Below are positions 16,212-24,749 of a stretch of DNA of 51,318 bases, in pieces. Positions within the stretch are counted from its first letter, which is position 1. Every line of letters starts with the position of its first letter. This DNA comes from Cytophagales bacterium. GTDB taxonomy: Bacteria > Bacteroidota > Bacteroidia > Cytophagales > Spirosomataceae. Position numbers and translations under genes: made by a program. Location: assembly GCA_024742395.1 (NCBI GenBank), contig JANSYO010000027.1, positions 1 through 51,318 of the forward strand. The letters are read 5' to 3'. The notes under the pieces are model-generated. The model worked only from the letters and a program-made list of their open reading frames with translations. It was not told the DNA's origin and did no database searches.

Positions 16212-17150
16212 ATGAATATAGTTTTTTTAGACGCCTACACCAGCCATCCTGAAGAGTTAGACCTAAGTGAATTAAAAGCCTTAGGAGATTTTAAAATGTA
16301 TGATCGTACGCCGTATGAACTCACTGTAGAACGTGCCAAAGAAGCCGATATTCTTCTGACTAACAAGTCTGTACTTGACGATAAGATAATTAGCCAATTA
16401 CCTAAATTGAAATATATCGGCGTTACTGCTACAGGATATAATGTGGTAGATCTGGCTGCCGCAAAAAAGAATAATATTGTGGTCACAAATGCAAAAAACT
16501 ACAGTTCTATGTCTGTGGCACAGCATGTTTTTGCCATGATTCTCTCCTTTACCAACAGAATAGCTGAACACAATGATCCCAAAAAATGGGTGAATTGTCA
16601 AGACTTTTGCTATTACGATTTCACACTAACCGAACTGGAGGGCAAAACATTAGGGCTTGTGGGTATTGGCGATATTGGCGAAAAAGTAGCTCAGGTGGCA
16701 GAAGCCTTCGGGATGAAAATAAAAGTCAACAGAAAGTCTAGCAAACCGCATGAAAAGTATCCGACGGTAGAACTTGACGAGCTGCTCTCTACTTCTGATT
16801 TTGTGAGTTTACATTGTCCTTTAACCTCAGAAAACGAGGGCTTTATCAATAAAGAAAGTCTTCAAACCATGAAATCTTCAGCTATATTGATTAATACTGG
16901 CCGTGGCCCATTAATTAACGAGGCAGACCTGAGAGAGGCCCTGGATAAAGAGGTAATAGCCGGAGCCGCCGTAGATGTAGTGTCAGTAGAACCTCCAAAG
17001 AATGGAAATGCCCTTTTCGGTGCAAAAAATTTGATAGTGAGTCCGCACGTAGCCTGGGCAACGCTGGAAGCCCGGAAGAAACTTTTCAAAATTGTTACAG
17101 ACAATATTAAAGCCTGGCAAAAGGGCGAACCGGTAAATGTAGTAAGCTAA
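16212..17150 (+). CDS. D-2-hydroxyacid dehydrogenase (glycerate dehydrogenase-like)
   Basis: 312 aa NAD(P)-dependent dehydrogenase acting on 2-oxoacids such as hydroxypyruvate. The Rossmann motif is LGLVGIGDIGEKVAQVA, the catalytic Arg sits in INTGRGPLINEADL, a Glu in VDVVSVEPP and the catalytic His in SPHVAWATLEA. It most resembles hydroxypyruvate/glycerate dehydrogenases, but the exact substrate is not deducible. Confidence 0.88.
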   Translation: MNIVFLDAYTSHPEELDLSELKALGDFKMYDRTPYELTVERAKEADILLTNKSVLDDKIISQLPKLKYIGVTATGYNVVDLAAAKKNNIVVTNAKNYSSMSVAQHVFAMILSFTNRIAEHNDPKKWVNCQDFCYYDFTLTELEGKTLGLVGIGDIGEKVAQVAEAFGMKIKVNRKSSKPHEKYPTVELDELLSTSDFVSLHCPLTSENEGFINKESLQTMKSSAILINTGRGPLINEADLREALDKEVIAGAAVDVVSVEPPKNGNALFGAKNLIVSPHVAWATLEARKKLFKIVTDNIKAWQKGEPVNVVS

Positions 17151-17155
17151 AACAA

Positions 17156-17187
17156 AAGAAGCCCGGGTTTTGCAACCCGAGCTTCTT
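17156..17187. terminator. Bidirectional intrinsic terminator
   Basis: 14-nt arms AAGAAGCCCGGGTT (17156-17169) and AACCCGAGCTTCTT (17174-17187), complementary apart from one mismatch. It lies between two convergent genes and can serve both. Confidence 0.8.
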
Positions 17188-17204
17188 CAAATAATTGAGA
17201 ATGA

Positions 17205-17699
17205 TTACTTAACAGGAACCATTGCCTTGGTATCATCCCAGGCAATAACTAAGTTTTTATCTTCAAAATAAATGCTCATTTGCTCTACAGTGCCATTTGT
17301 TTTGGCTGTTTTGGCCATAACATGCGGTAAATCTGCCCCTTTGATTTTATCATATCCATAAGCTCCCCATTGTTCTAAAGTAGGATTTAAAATTACCGTC
17401 CAATCTCCCTTTTCTTGAGGAATGGTAAACAATGAATAAGTGCCTGCTTTTACCGGCTTGCCACCAAACTTTACATCTTTATCAAAAGTGATCTCAGTTG
17501 CATTATTTGCACCTGTACGCCACACTTCACCATAAGGAACTAAGCCACCGAAAATCTGACGTCCTTTTTTTGATGGAGCACTGTAAACTACAGACATGCC
17601 ATCGCCCTCAGCCGTTTTTTTAGGACTGGCAGGAGCCTGAGCAAAAGAATATGAGCCCACAAACAAAAGAGCCGCTGTTAGAAATAGTAGTTTTTTCAT
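17205..17699 (-). CDS. Exported DUF2911 domain protein
   Basis: 164 aa with a Sec signal (MKKLLFLTAALLFVGSYSFAQ). The mature part shows the DUF2911 pattern: VVYSAPSKKGRQIFGGLVPYGEVWRTGANNA (cited in part as GRQIFGGLVPYGEVWRTG), ITFDKDVKFGGKPVKAGTYSLF and a late 'GDWTVILNPTLEQWGAY'. Abundant in Bacteroidota periplasms; no biochemical role is established to my knowledge. Single gene. Confidence 0.88.
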   Translation of the reverse strand: MKKLLFLTAALLFVGSYSFAQAPASPKKTAEGDGMSVVYSAPSKKGRQIFGGLVPYGEVWRTGANNATEITFDKDVKFGGKPVKAGTYSLFTIPQEKGDWTVILNPTLEQWGAYGYDKIKGADLPHVMAKTAKTNGTVEQMSIYFEDKNLVIAWDDTKAMVPVK

Positions 17700-17848
17700 A
17701 AGAAGAAAAATTGGTTTGGGATAAAATGATTGAAATAAACGTCTGCAACAAGAGTAGCCTATCTTAAGTCTACCGTTGCTTTCAGACAGAGTATTAACGA
17801 AAATAAGCGAAGTGATGTTTTACCTGAGATTTCAATAATTGCTAAAAC

Positions 17849-18586
17849 TTACTCAGATTGCTCAGCAGCGAGCTTTCTGGCCATTTCTCTTGGGTTAGTT
17901 GGATTCGGGTTTTGCACATCAGACTCCACCAAACCATCTCGTAACCTGATAATACGATGAGCGTATTGAGCAATATCCTCCTCATGTGTTACCATAATTA
18001 TGGTATTTCCTTTGGAATGTATCTCTTCAAAAAGCTCCATTATTTCATAAGAGGTTTTTGTATCCAGGTTTCCTGTAGGTTCATCAGCCAGCAGAATAGA
18101 TGGGTTATTGACTAAGGCTCTGGCTACCGCTACACGCTGACGCTGCCCACCCGAAAGTTCATTAGGCCTATGCAGTGATCTTTCTCCTAAACCTACACTT
18201 TCTAAAACTTTCTGAGCTCTTTCTGTTCGGGCAGACTTACCAAAACCCGCATAGATTAGCGGTAAAGCCACGTTATCTAATGACGATATTCTGGGAAGCA
18301 AATTAAAGGTTTGAAACACAAAACCTATCTCCTTGTTTCTGATCTCTGCCAGTTCATTCTCAGTCATGTCAGAAACATCTTTATCATTAAGAATGTAAGT
18401 GCCTCCGGTAGGAGAATCTAAACAACCAATGATGTTCATCAAAGTAGATTTGCCTGAGCCAGATGGCCCCATAAAAGCTACATACTCGCCTTTATTAATG
18501 CTGATAGAAACGGATTTTAACGCGTCTACCACTTCTGTACCCATGATGTAACGCTTTGCAATATCTTTAGTTTCGATGATCTTCAT
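17849..18586 (-). CDS. ABC transporter ATP-binding protein (LolD/MacB type)
   Basis: 245 aa ATPase. Walker [17 protein letters not shown]-loop [10 protein letters not shown], signature [15 protein letters not shown], Walker [13 protein letters not shown] and the H-loop MVTHE are intact. The [16 protein letters not shown] and [10 protein letters not shown] stretches are typical of the LolD/MacB/FtsE group that pairs with MacB-like FtsX-type permeases for lipoprotein release or efflux. No permease gene lies next to it, so the partner must be elsewhere. About 200 nt of apparently empty sequence separates it from the following gene. Confidence 0.92.
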   Translation of the reverse strand: MKIIETKDIAKRYIMGTEVVDALKSVSISINKGEYVAFMGPSGSGKSTLMNIIGCLDSPTGGTYILNDKDVSDMTENELAEIRNKEIGFVFQTFNLLPRISSLDNVALPLIYAGFGKSARTERAQKVLESVGLGERSLHRPNELSGGQRQRVAVARALVNNPSILLADEPTGNLDTKTSYEIMELFEEIHSKGNTIIMVTHEEDIAQYAHRIIRLRDGLVESDVQNPNPTNPREMARKLAAEQSE

Positions 18587-18790
18587 CTGCCTGTAAAGTC
18601 AATTAGTGATTACAAAGGTAATTTAAGATTGTATAGTGTTTCATGCTTTTATATCAAAGTACAAAGCAGCGGATAGATGGCTTTTCAAAAATTTAGGCGG
18701 TTATTTAATTGATAAATTGTCGACACAATAAAACCGTTCTGTATGCTATTTGAATGAGCATCCTGATCTTGCTTCTATCGCAAAAAGCAT

Positions 18791-21343
18791 CTAGAACGAA
18801 TTGATTTCCTGTTGAAAACTCTTTTTGGCGTCTTCATAACTTGAATAAAATCTGCTAAACTCATCATCAGGCATTAAGGTTTCTAACTTATCAAGCCCTT
18901 TGTGAGCATAATCATCTACACCGTTCTTAACTGCCAATAAAACATACTTTTGCCAGAGCAAAACAGACTTGTCATTAAACTCTAAAGCTTCAAAAACCAT
19001 CGTATAGGCCTCATTAACCATTCCGTTTTCTTCCAGATATCCTGCAATATCCGCAGTTAAAAACTCATTAAAAGGGGCTTTCTTATGCAGACTTTCATAG
19101 GTGTCTTTACTTAACTCATACTGCCGTAATTCATCTGCTTGCTGAAGCCGTGAAGTAAGTAAATGACTTAAAAAATTATTCTCCTTCAGTACTTCAGCAG
19201 AAGACTCATCTCCGGAAGCCTTGAAGTTATCGATGGCTCTGTCATACAAACCCTGCTCTAAATACCACAGACCCAGGGTTCTCCTGTTTCTAAGACCTGC
19301 TTCTGTGCTATCCTGAGCTAAATAAGTTAATTGCTTCACCGCAGAAACAATCTCTTCATTCTTATAATTCTGCTTAGCCTTCAGAAACAAGATATCATTA
19401 TTAAGACCTACGCTTATAGTATTTTCTGCCAAAGAAGCCCACACAGAATCAGGGAAATTAGTTTTCTCCTCAGGTAAGCTTAGCTGATTATATAAGGCCG
19501 CAAATTCACTGGCACTGGGACTGGTTCCCTTATACAATTTAGGTAAGGGTTCCATAAGCTTACCTGTCATTCTGGCTATCGCCAATTGATTAGCCACGTT
19601 TCCGGGATAGCTCATTTCTTCGTATCCGGTTTTCACTGAGTCTAGCTTTGCCGGAAGTGCATTCTCAATCCAGAAGGCCAACATGTTCGTTTTAGGAACT
19701 TCACATCTGAAACATTGCTCATTCGCCATATTTAAATACAAATACACACTGTCCCGTACATTGGCTTTTTCCATGGTTCTGGCCATTGTTGAAGCTAAAT
19801 ATGCACTTTCCGGAAACACCTTTAAACCTTCTCTTAGGTTAAATAATGATTCAAAGTACAGGTCTTCTCCTTCAAGATTTTGACTTAAAGCTATAAAAGC
19901 TTGTTCTGAAGGATTCTTTTGAATGGCTCTTTTGAAATAATATGATGCTGTTACGCCATCACCTACTGTTCTGGCCATGCCGGCCAAAGCGTAGTTTGAC
20001 TTATGGTTGTAATAGTCAAAATCGGCTCCTTCTTTATAAAATGTTTCAGCAGCGGTCAAATCACCCGCTACAAAATAATAATCCCCCAATGCATTATTGA
20101 GAGCAGCATTTAATTGATTATAACTATAGATATTCTTCTGTATCAGCAAAAAGCCTACAGCAAAAATACCAGCCACACCGGCCAGCAACAGCCTGCTAAA
20201 CTTTGGTTTGTAAAGCACTAAATCCACATTCAATCCCTGACGAAGCAATTGAATAAAATTTACCAAAACATGAACAAAAAAGATCAGCCCTATGGCTAAA
20301 TGACATATCGCTATATAATCAAGCAAGAGTTCGTAAAGTGGATCATTTCCGGTAGCAAAAGAATAGCCAAGCACAGCCGCCGAAATAATGGCCATCCCGA
20401 AATATATCCAGGCTCCGCTTTGTTGAAAACTAAACCACTCAAGTGCTTCTGTCTTTTTCTTAAAGCCCCAAATTCCTGCTATAGCCGAAAAAACAAACAA
20501 CCACACAGGACTAATCACAAAACCACTGGCATCAATGCTTCGTGTGTTTTCTAAATAAATCAATAAACAATTTAAGAGATAAAAAGAAGCCAGAATCAGA
20601 TAGGTATTTAATGAGCTTTTTCCTTTTTCTGAGCTATTAGAACTCGCCCATACCACTAAGGCTATACCCTCATGTGCAATGAGAAACACAAAAACCGCAA
20701 ATACGAGCACCGGAAAAAGTAAACCATACTGTGCTACGGCATAGATCGGCTCGTTGACTTTTTGAACAAATAGGCCAACACCAAATATGACGCAAAAAAC
20801 CATTAACAAGCTAGTAAAACGCCAGACCAGACTTACCTTTTTTAAAAAGGAATTGAAAGCAAAGAGTAGACCTCCGCTTAGAAAAAAAGAAACCAAAAAG
20901 GGCAGTTTTGAGCTTTGCTGAAAGACATTCTCGAGTCTGCTAAGCAATAAAAAGCCCGAAATACTCACAATAGCCAATAAAAACCATCGACTGTTCAAAA
21001 AAGACAAAGCCGCTGTACTTAAACTCAAGCCTACTAAACAAGCCCCAAACAGTATATAGGCAGACCATTGATTAACCACTTGCACGCCTGGAACAAACCA
21101 CTCTTTTACATAATAAACCAGCTCGTTATTTGTAAAACGCAAGCCCTTCTCCACAAAGGCTTCTGTGGCCAAAGGCTTTTGAAAAAGCTCTGAGGCGACA
21201 TCCCATGGCAACACTAATGAGTTACCCATAAAAGACAATACTACAAGGGATATGCAGAAAGCTAGTAAAAGAAATGAACTGATAAAGAAAAGCGTTTTTT
21301 GAGGCAGTGCCCAGCTTCGCCAAAACTGACGGTTGGTGATCAT
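18791..21343 (-). CDS. Large membrane protein with C-terminal TPR repeats
   Basis: 850 aa of unknown function. Residues 1 to about 410 hold roughly ten or more hydrophobic segments (e.g. TLFFISSFLLLAFCISLVVL, LVGLSLSTAALSF, LLLAGVAGIFAVGFLLI). Residues ~420-850 are helical TPR-like repeats, starting at 'ALGDYYFVAGDLTAAETFYKE' (cited in part as YYFVAGDLTAAETFYKEG) and continuing with ALAGMARTVGDGVTASYYF and TLGLWYLEQGLYDRAIDNF. The TPR part should lie on one side of the membrane and bind a partner. Many Bacteroidota have such proteins next to envelope or glycan genes; here the neighbours (psd, an ABC ATPase) give no firm clue. Confidence 0.75.
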   Translation of the reverse strand: MITNRQFWRSWALPQKTLFFISSFLLLAFCISLVVLSFMGNSLVLPWDVASELFQKPLATEAFVEKGLRFTNNELVYYVKEWFVPGVQVVNQWSAYILFGACLVGLSLSTAALSFLNSRWFLLAIVSISGFLLLSRLENVFQQSSKLPFLVSFFLSGGLLFAFNSFLKKVSLVWRFTSLLMVFCVIFGVGLFVQKVNEPIYAVAQYGLLFPVLVFAVFVFLIAHEGIALVVWASSNSSEKGKSSLNTYLILASFYLLNCLLIYLENTRSIDASGFVISPVWLFVFSAIAGIWGFKKKTEALEWFSFQQSGAWIYFGMAIISAAVLGYSFATGNDPLYELLLDYIAICHLAIGLIFFVHVLVNFIQLLRQGLNVDLVLYKPKFSRLLLAGVAGIFAVGFLLIQKNIYSYNQLNAALNNALGDYYFVAGDLTAAETFYKEGADFDYYNHKSNYALAGMARTVGDGVTASYYFKRAIQKNPSEQAFIALSQNLEGEDLYFESLFNLREGLKVFPESAYLASTMARTMEKANVRDSVYLYLNMANEQCFRCEVPKTNMLAFWIENALPAKLDSVKTGYEEMSYPGNVANQLAIARMTGKLMEPLPKLYKGTSPSASEFAALYNQLSLPEEKTNFPDSVWASLAENTISVGLNNDILFLKAKQNYKNEEIVSAVKQLTYLAQDSTEAGLRNRRTLGLWYLEQGLYDRAIDNFKASGDESSAEVLKENNFLSHLLTSRLQQADELRQYELSKDTYESLHKKAPFNEFLTADIAGYLEENGMVNEAYTMVFEALEFNDKSVLLWQKYVLLAVKNGVDDYAHKGLDKLETLMPDDEFSRFYSSYEDAKKSFQQEINSF

Positions 21344-21420
21344 AAAGAAATTTCATTTGGAAAGACCTATGCAAATAACGCCATTTTTTTACTGGTTCGT
21401 GTAAATCGTCGACAGCCTGT

Positions 21421-21428
21421 TATATTTG
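21421..21428 (+). promoter_or_regulatory. Putative -7 promoter box of psd
   Basis: TATATTTG matches the Bacteroidota -7 consensus TAnnTTTG exactly and lies 22 nt ahead of the psd ATG in the divergent gap. A TTTG-like -33 box is only weakly suggested (GGTTCG near 21392). Confidence 0.45.
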
Positions 21429-21449
21429 CTGCGAAATGAGAGCAACAAT

Positions 21450-22106
21450 ATGACATTACATAAGGAAGGAAAAGCTACTATACTTATTGCCGCCGGCGGC
21501 ACACTTGCCGTTTACTATATTCTTCGTCAGTTTCTGCCTGAGCAGGAACTCCTGCATCTCATTTGGCTTATTGTCAGCATTGTAATCATGGTGACAGTAC
21601 TGCAGTTTTTTAGAAAACCGAACCGTACCGTTACTCAAAATTCCAATCAGATTCTGGCACCGGCCGACGGTAAAGTGGTGGTGATTGAAGAAACCGTAGA
21701 AACCGAATATTTTAATGGCCCCAGAAGACAGATCAGTATTTTTATGTCTCCGGTTAATGTTCATATAAACTTCAACCCGATTTCCGGAATTGTCAAATAT
21801 TTCAAATACCACCCGGGCAAATTCCTGGTGGCCTGGCATCCAAAATCAAGTACTGATAACGAAAGAAGTACCATAGTGGTGCAGCATTCCAATGGAAAAG
21901 AAGTTCTTTTTCGGCAGGTAGCGGGAGCCATGGCTCGTCGTTTATGCTGGTACGTTTCTGAGGGTCAAAAAGTAGAACAAGGCTCCGAGTTCGGTTTCAT
22001 TAAATTTGGTTCACGAATAGACGTATACCTACCTCTCGATGCCAAGATACTGTGTAATTTAGAAGACAAAACCGTGGGAAGTCAAACGGTCATTGCGGAA
22101 TGGTGA
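21450..22106 (+). CDS. psd: Phosphatidylserine decarboxylase proenzyme
   Basis: 218 aa membrane-associated enzyme making phosphatidylethanolamine from phosphatidylserine. A short N-terminal membrane segment (TILIAAGGTLAVYYILRQF) precedes 'ILAPADGKVVVIEE', FMSPVNVHINFNPISG and the self-cleavage site GS in FIKFGSRIDVYLP, where the Ser becomes the pyruvoyl group. Length fits the short PSD-A type. ATG 21450 is preferred over a TTG at 21426. Confidence 0.93.
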   Translation: MTLHKEGKATILIAAGGTLAVYYILRQFLPEQELLHLIWLIVSIVIMVTVLQFFRKPNRTVTQNSNQILAPADGKVVVIEETVETEYFNGPRRQISIFMSPVNVHINFNPISGIVKYFKYHPGKFLVAWHPKSSTDNERSTIVVQHSNGKEVLFRQVAGAMARRLCWYVSEGQKVEQGSEFGFIKFGSRIDVYLPLDAKILCNLEDKTVGSQTVIAEW

Positions 22107-22237
22107 TGCTCCTACATACTTTACTCTAACCTTTATTACCTAGTCCAAACTGTCTTTTAATCCTCCTGGATTATTATTTGCCCTTGATTTGAGGCCGTTT
22201 TCTATTAGAACGCTGCAAGAAAATAGTAGAAATAAAA

Positions 22238-22262
22238 TTTATTTAGAATTAGTCTAAATAAA
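22238..22262. promoter_or_regulatory. Operator-like inverted repeat 1 upstream of the TonB receptor
   Basis: Perfect 10-bp inverted repeat, arms TTTATTTAGA (22238-22247) and TCTAAATAAA (22253-22262) around the 5-nt spacer ATTAG. A second copy lies 62 nt downstream. Placed before a TonB receptor and siderophore-type operon, it is a candidate site for an iron-responsive regulator (Fur or DtxR-like); the regulator identity is inferred. Confidence 0.7.
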
Positions 22263-22301
22263 CCTTGCCTTGTAATTATTCCTTTCCTTTCTTTGCGACA
22301 C

Positions 22302-22322
22302 TATTTAAAATTAGTCTAAATA
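22302..22322. promoter_or_regulatory. Operator-like inverted repeat 2 upstream of the TonB receptor
   Basis: Arms TATTTAAA (22302-22309) and TCTAAATA (22315-22322), same spacer ATTAG, one mismatch. It ends 9 nt before the proposed TTG start of the receptor gene. A further half-site-like ATTAGTCTTGG follows immediately. Confidence 0.6.
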
Positions 22323-22331
22323 ATATTAGTC

Positions 22332-24734
22332 TTGGTTTCGCATCGGTTCACGTTTTTCTTCTTTCTCAGTTCTATGTCTGCACTTACATCTTTTGCACAG
22401 ATGTATATTAGTGGAAAAGTACTATCCGGCAAACAGCCTGTTCCTTTTGCCCATGTGGTATTAGAAAATACCACTTACGGAACACAAACAGACGAAAAGG
22501 GTTTCTTTAAATTGGATGGACTCTCCGCTGGCCACTACGTATTGCAAGCGTCCTCAATTGGTTTCACTAAGAATTCATTTTCTGTAAGAGTGACTAAATC
22601 AATATCTGATTTTACCATAGAACTTATTGAAGATGTCAGCCAATTAGATGAAGTTTTGGTCTCTGCCCAAAGTACCGAAACCAAAATCGAGACAAAAGGA
22701 TTTGCAGTCAATGCCATTGAAACTAAAGACATAAAATTCCAGTCTGTTCAAACCATTGATTTGCTTGACCAAAGTGCGGGAGTACGTATCAGACAATCAG
22801 GCGGACAGGGTTCTAGAGTAGAATACAATATCAATGGACTCTCCGGAAACTCCATTCGAATATTCATTGACGGCATCCCTATTCAGAATTATGGTCCCTC
22901 TTTCTCACTTAGCAGCTTGCCTACTAACCTAATTGAAAGAATAGAAGTTTATAAAGGTGTGGTTCCAGCAGAACTGGCCACAGATGCACTGGGTGGTGCT
23001 ATTAATATCATCCTGACAGAGGCTGCTCAAAACAGAATGAACTTCTCCTACTCCTTTGGTTCATTTAATACGCACAATACCAACCTAAACACCACACTAA
23101 GACATCAGAAAACAGGTATTACACTTAATCTGAATGGATTTTATAATTACTCTGACAATGACTACCGTGTTTGGGGTAACCAAATTTACCTTACTGACAA
23201 GCTCGGAAAAATTAAATACGTAACCGCCAGAAGGTTTCACGACTCCTATCAGTCATACGGATCCAAAATTGACCTGGGCGTCACTAATAAAAAATGGGCA
23301 GATAAGGCCTACCTGGGAATGGTTCTCTCTGATCTGGACAAAGACATTCAGCATGGAGCTACTATGGAGACCGTCTATGCCTACAGAAGAGCATTTCAGA
23401 GTACCAAAATGCTAAATGCTACTTACCAAAAAGACAATTTCCTACTAAAGAATTTCAATGTATCGGCTTTTGCTTCGAAATCTATTCTTAAAAGAAATGT
23501 GGTGGATACCGTTGCGTATATCACTAATTGGTACGGTGAACTCTCTGATTTTAACGAGGATGGCGAATGGGAAACCTGGTCTTCGGGTGCTGAGGCCGGC
23601 ATTCCTACTTTGAATGAGGATATCGAAAACACCACAACCGTTAAAATAACAGGTACATATAATTTTAATGAACACAACAGACTGGTATTTAATTTTCTGA
23701 AAAATGATTTTCAAAGAAAGCCTGATGACCCACTGAGGCCAGCTACAGAAAGAGAACTCATAGACACCCGATATTTAACGAAAGATGTTTACGGAGTTGC
23801 TTTAGAAAATGGCTTTTTGAAAAATAAGCTTAAATCCTCCCTGTTTTATAAGTATTACAGACAAAACGTCAAACTAAAGGACGCCGTACGAGGCTTTAGA
23901 GGCGGTAGTGTTACGGCTTATGAGTACGATAAACTAAGCACAAACAATGGGTTCGGTTTGGCCATCTCCTACCAAATAACTCCCATGTTACAGCTTATGA
24001 CATCAGCAGAAAATGCCATAAGATTACCAACAGGGCAAGAGGTGTTTGGTAACTCGGCGGAAAACATTAACCCCTCCTATGAACTGGATCCGGAGAGCAG
24101 CCATAACCTAAATCTTGGACTGAACATAGGGCCATGGCGTCGTAATGGACATGTTCTGAAACTTATCTCCAATGTATTCTTCAGAGATACCAAAGGAATG
24201 ATCAGGCAAGCGGTGGCCAATCAGCAGGACGAAACCTTCTCTTTTGAAAATCAGGATGCTGTATTAAGCAGAGGAGTTGATACAGAATTAAATTACTCCT
24301 TTCAGGAGAAAGCTTTTGTAAAGCTCGGAGTCTCCGTTTTTAATGCAAGGTTCAATAAACAATTTGACGCCAACGGATCCGAGTATATTTATTATGGAGA
24401 CAGGCTTCGTAACGAACCCTTCTTTACGCTGAATAATAACACCCGCTACAATTTCAAAAACTTTCTTGGGAGCGGCTCCAGACTATCCCTGTATCATAAC
24501 CTGAGTTACGTTCACCAGTTTTTCAGAGACTGGGAAAGTCTGGGGAGTGCCGGCAAAGACATCATACCTACTCAATTGGTTAATGATCTGGGCCTTATGT
24601 ACACAGTACCTAATCAGAAATTCACTGTCAGTCTCGACGCCAAAAACATTTTTAACGAACAGGTCTTTGACAATTTTGCCCTGCAAAAGGCAGGCAGAGC
24701 TTTTTACATAAAACTGAACTACAACATATTTTAA
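22332..24734 (+). CDS. TonB-dependent outer membrane receptor (probable siderophore receptor)
   Basis: 800 aa. A signal peptide (RFTFFFFLSSMSALTSFA|Q) is followed by a carboxypeptidase-regulatory-like beta-sandwich (VLSGKQPVPFAHVVLENTTY, ~25-105), a plug domain (~115-230, with INGLSGNSIRIFIDGIPIQ and VYKGVVPAELATDALGGAIN) and a beta-barrel ending in FYIKLNYNIF. No ATG lies in a position giving a full signal peptide, so a TTG start is proposed; the first in-frame ATG (22374) would cut the signal in half. Paired operator-like repeats lie just upstream and a DUF4374 lipoprotein gene follows after 15 nt, matching XusA of the Bacteroides xenosiderophore system as I recall it. The ligand is unknown. 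Confidence 0.9.
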   Translation: MVSHRFTFFFFLSSMSALTSFAQMYISGKVLSGKQPVPFAHVVLENTTYGTQTDEKGFFKLDGLSAGHYVLQASSIGFTKNSFSVRVTKSISDFTIELIEDVSQLDEVLVSAQSTETKIETKGFAVNAIETKDIKFQSVQTIDLLDQSAGVRIRQSGGQGSRVEYNINGLSGNSIRIFIDGIPIQNYGPSFSLSSLPTNLIERIEVYKGVVPAELATDALGGAINIILTEAAQNRMNFSYSFGSFNTHNTNLNTTLRHQKTGITLNLNGFYNYSDNDYRVWGNQIYLTDKLGKIKYVTARRFHDSYQSYGSKIDLGVTNKKWADKAYLGMVLSDLDKDIQHGATMETVYAYRRAFQSTKMLNATYQKDNFLLKNFNVSAFASKSILKRNVVDTVAYITNWYGELSDFNEDGEWETWSSGAEAGIPTLNEDIENTTTVKITGTYNFNEHNRLVFNFLKNDFQRKPDDPLRPATERELIDTRYLTKDVYGVALENGFLKNKLKSSLFYKYYRQNVKLKDAVRGFRGGSVTAYEYDKLSTNNGFGLAISYQITPMLQLMTSAENAIRLPTGQEVFGNSAENINPSYELDPESSHNLNLGLNIGPWRRNGHVLKLISNVFFRDTKGMIRQAVANQQDETFSFENQDAVLSRGVDTELNYSFQEKAFVKLGVSVFNARFNKQFDANGSEYIYYGDRLRNEPFFTLNNNTRYNFKNFLGSGSRLSLYHNLSYVHQFFRDWESLGSAGKDIIPTQLVNDLGLMYTVPNQKFTVSLDAKNIFNEQVFDNFALQKAGRAFYIKLNYNIF

Positions 24735-24749
24735 ATTAATTAATAGAGG

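Noticed and set aside
18587-18790. Missing permease gene for the ABC ATPase
   Set aside because: The 204-bp gap has no open frame of useful length; the permease must be elsewhere.
22107-22237. Riboswitch or small RNA between psd and the TonB receptor
   Set aside because: Apart from the two inverted repeats, only weak AT-rich sequence and a tiny AATCC/GGATT palindrome were seen; no conserved riboswitch core was recognised.
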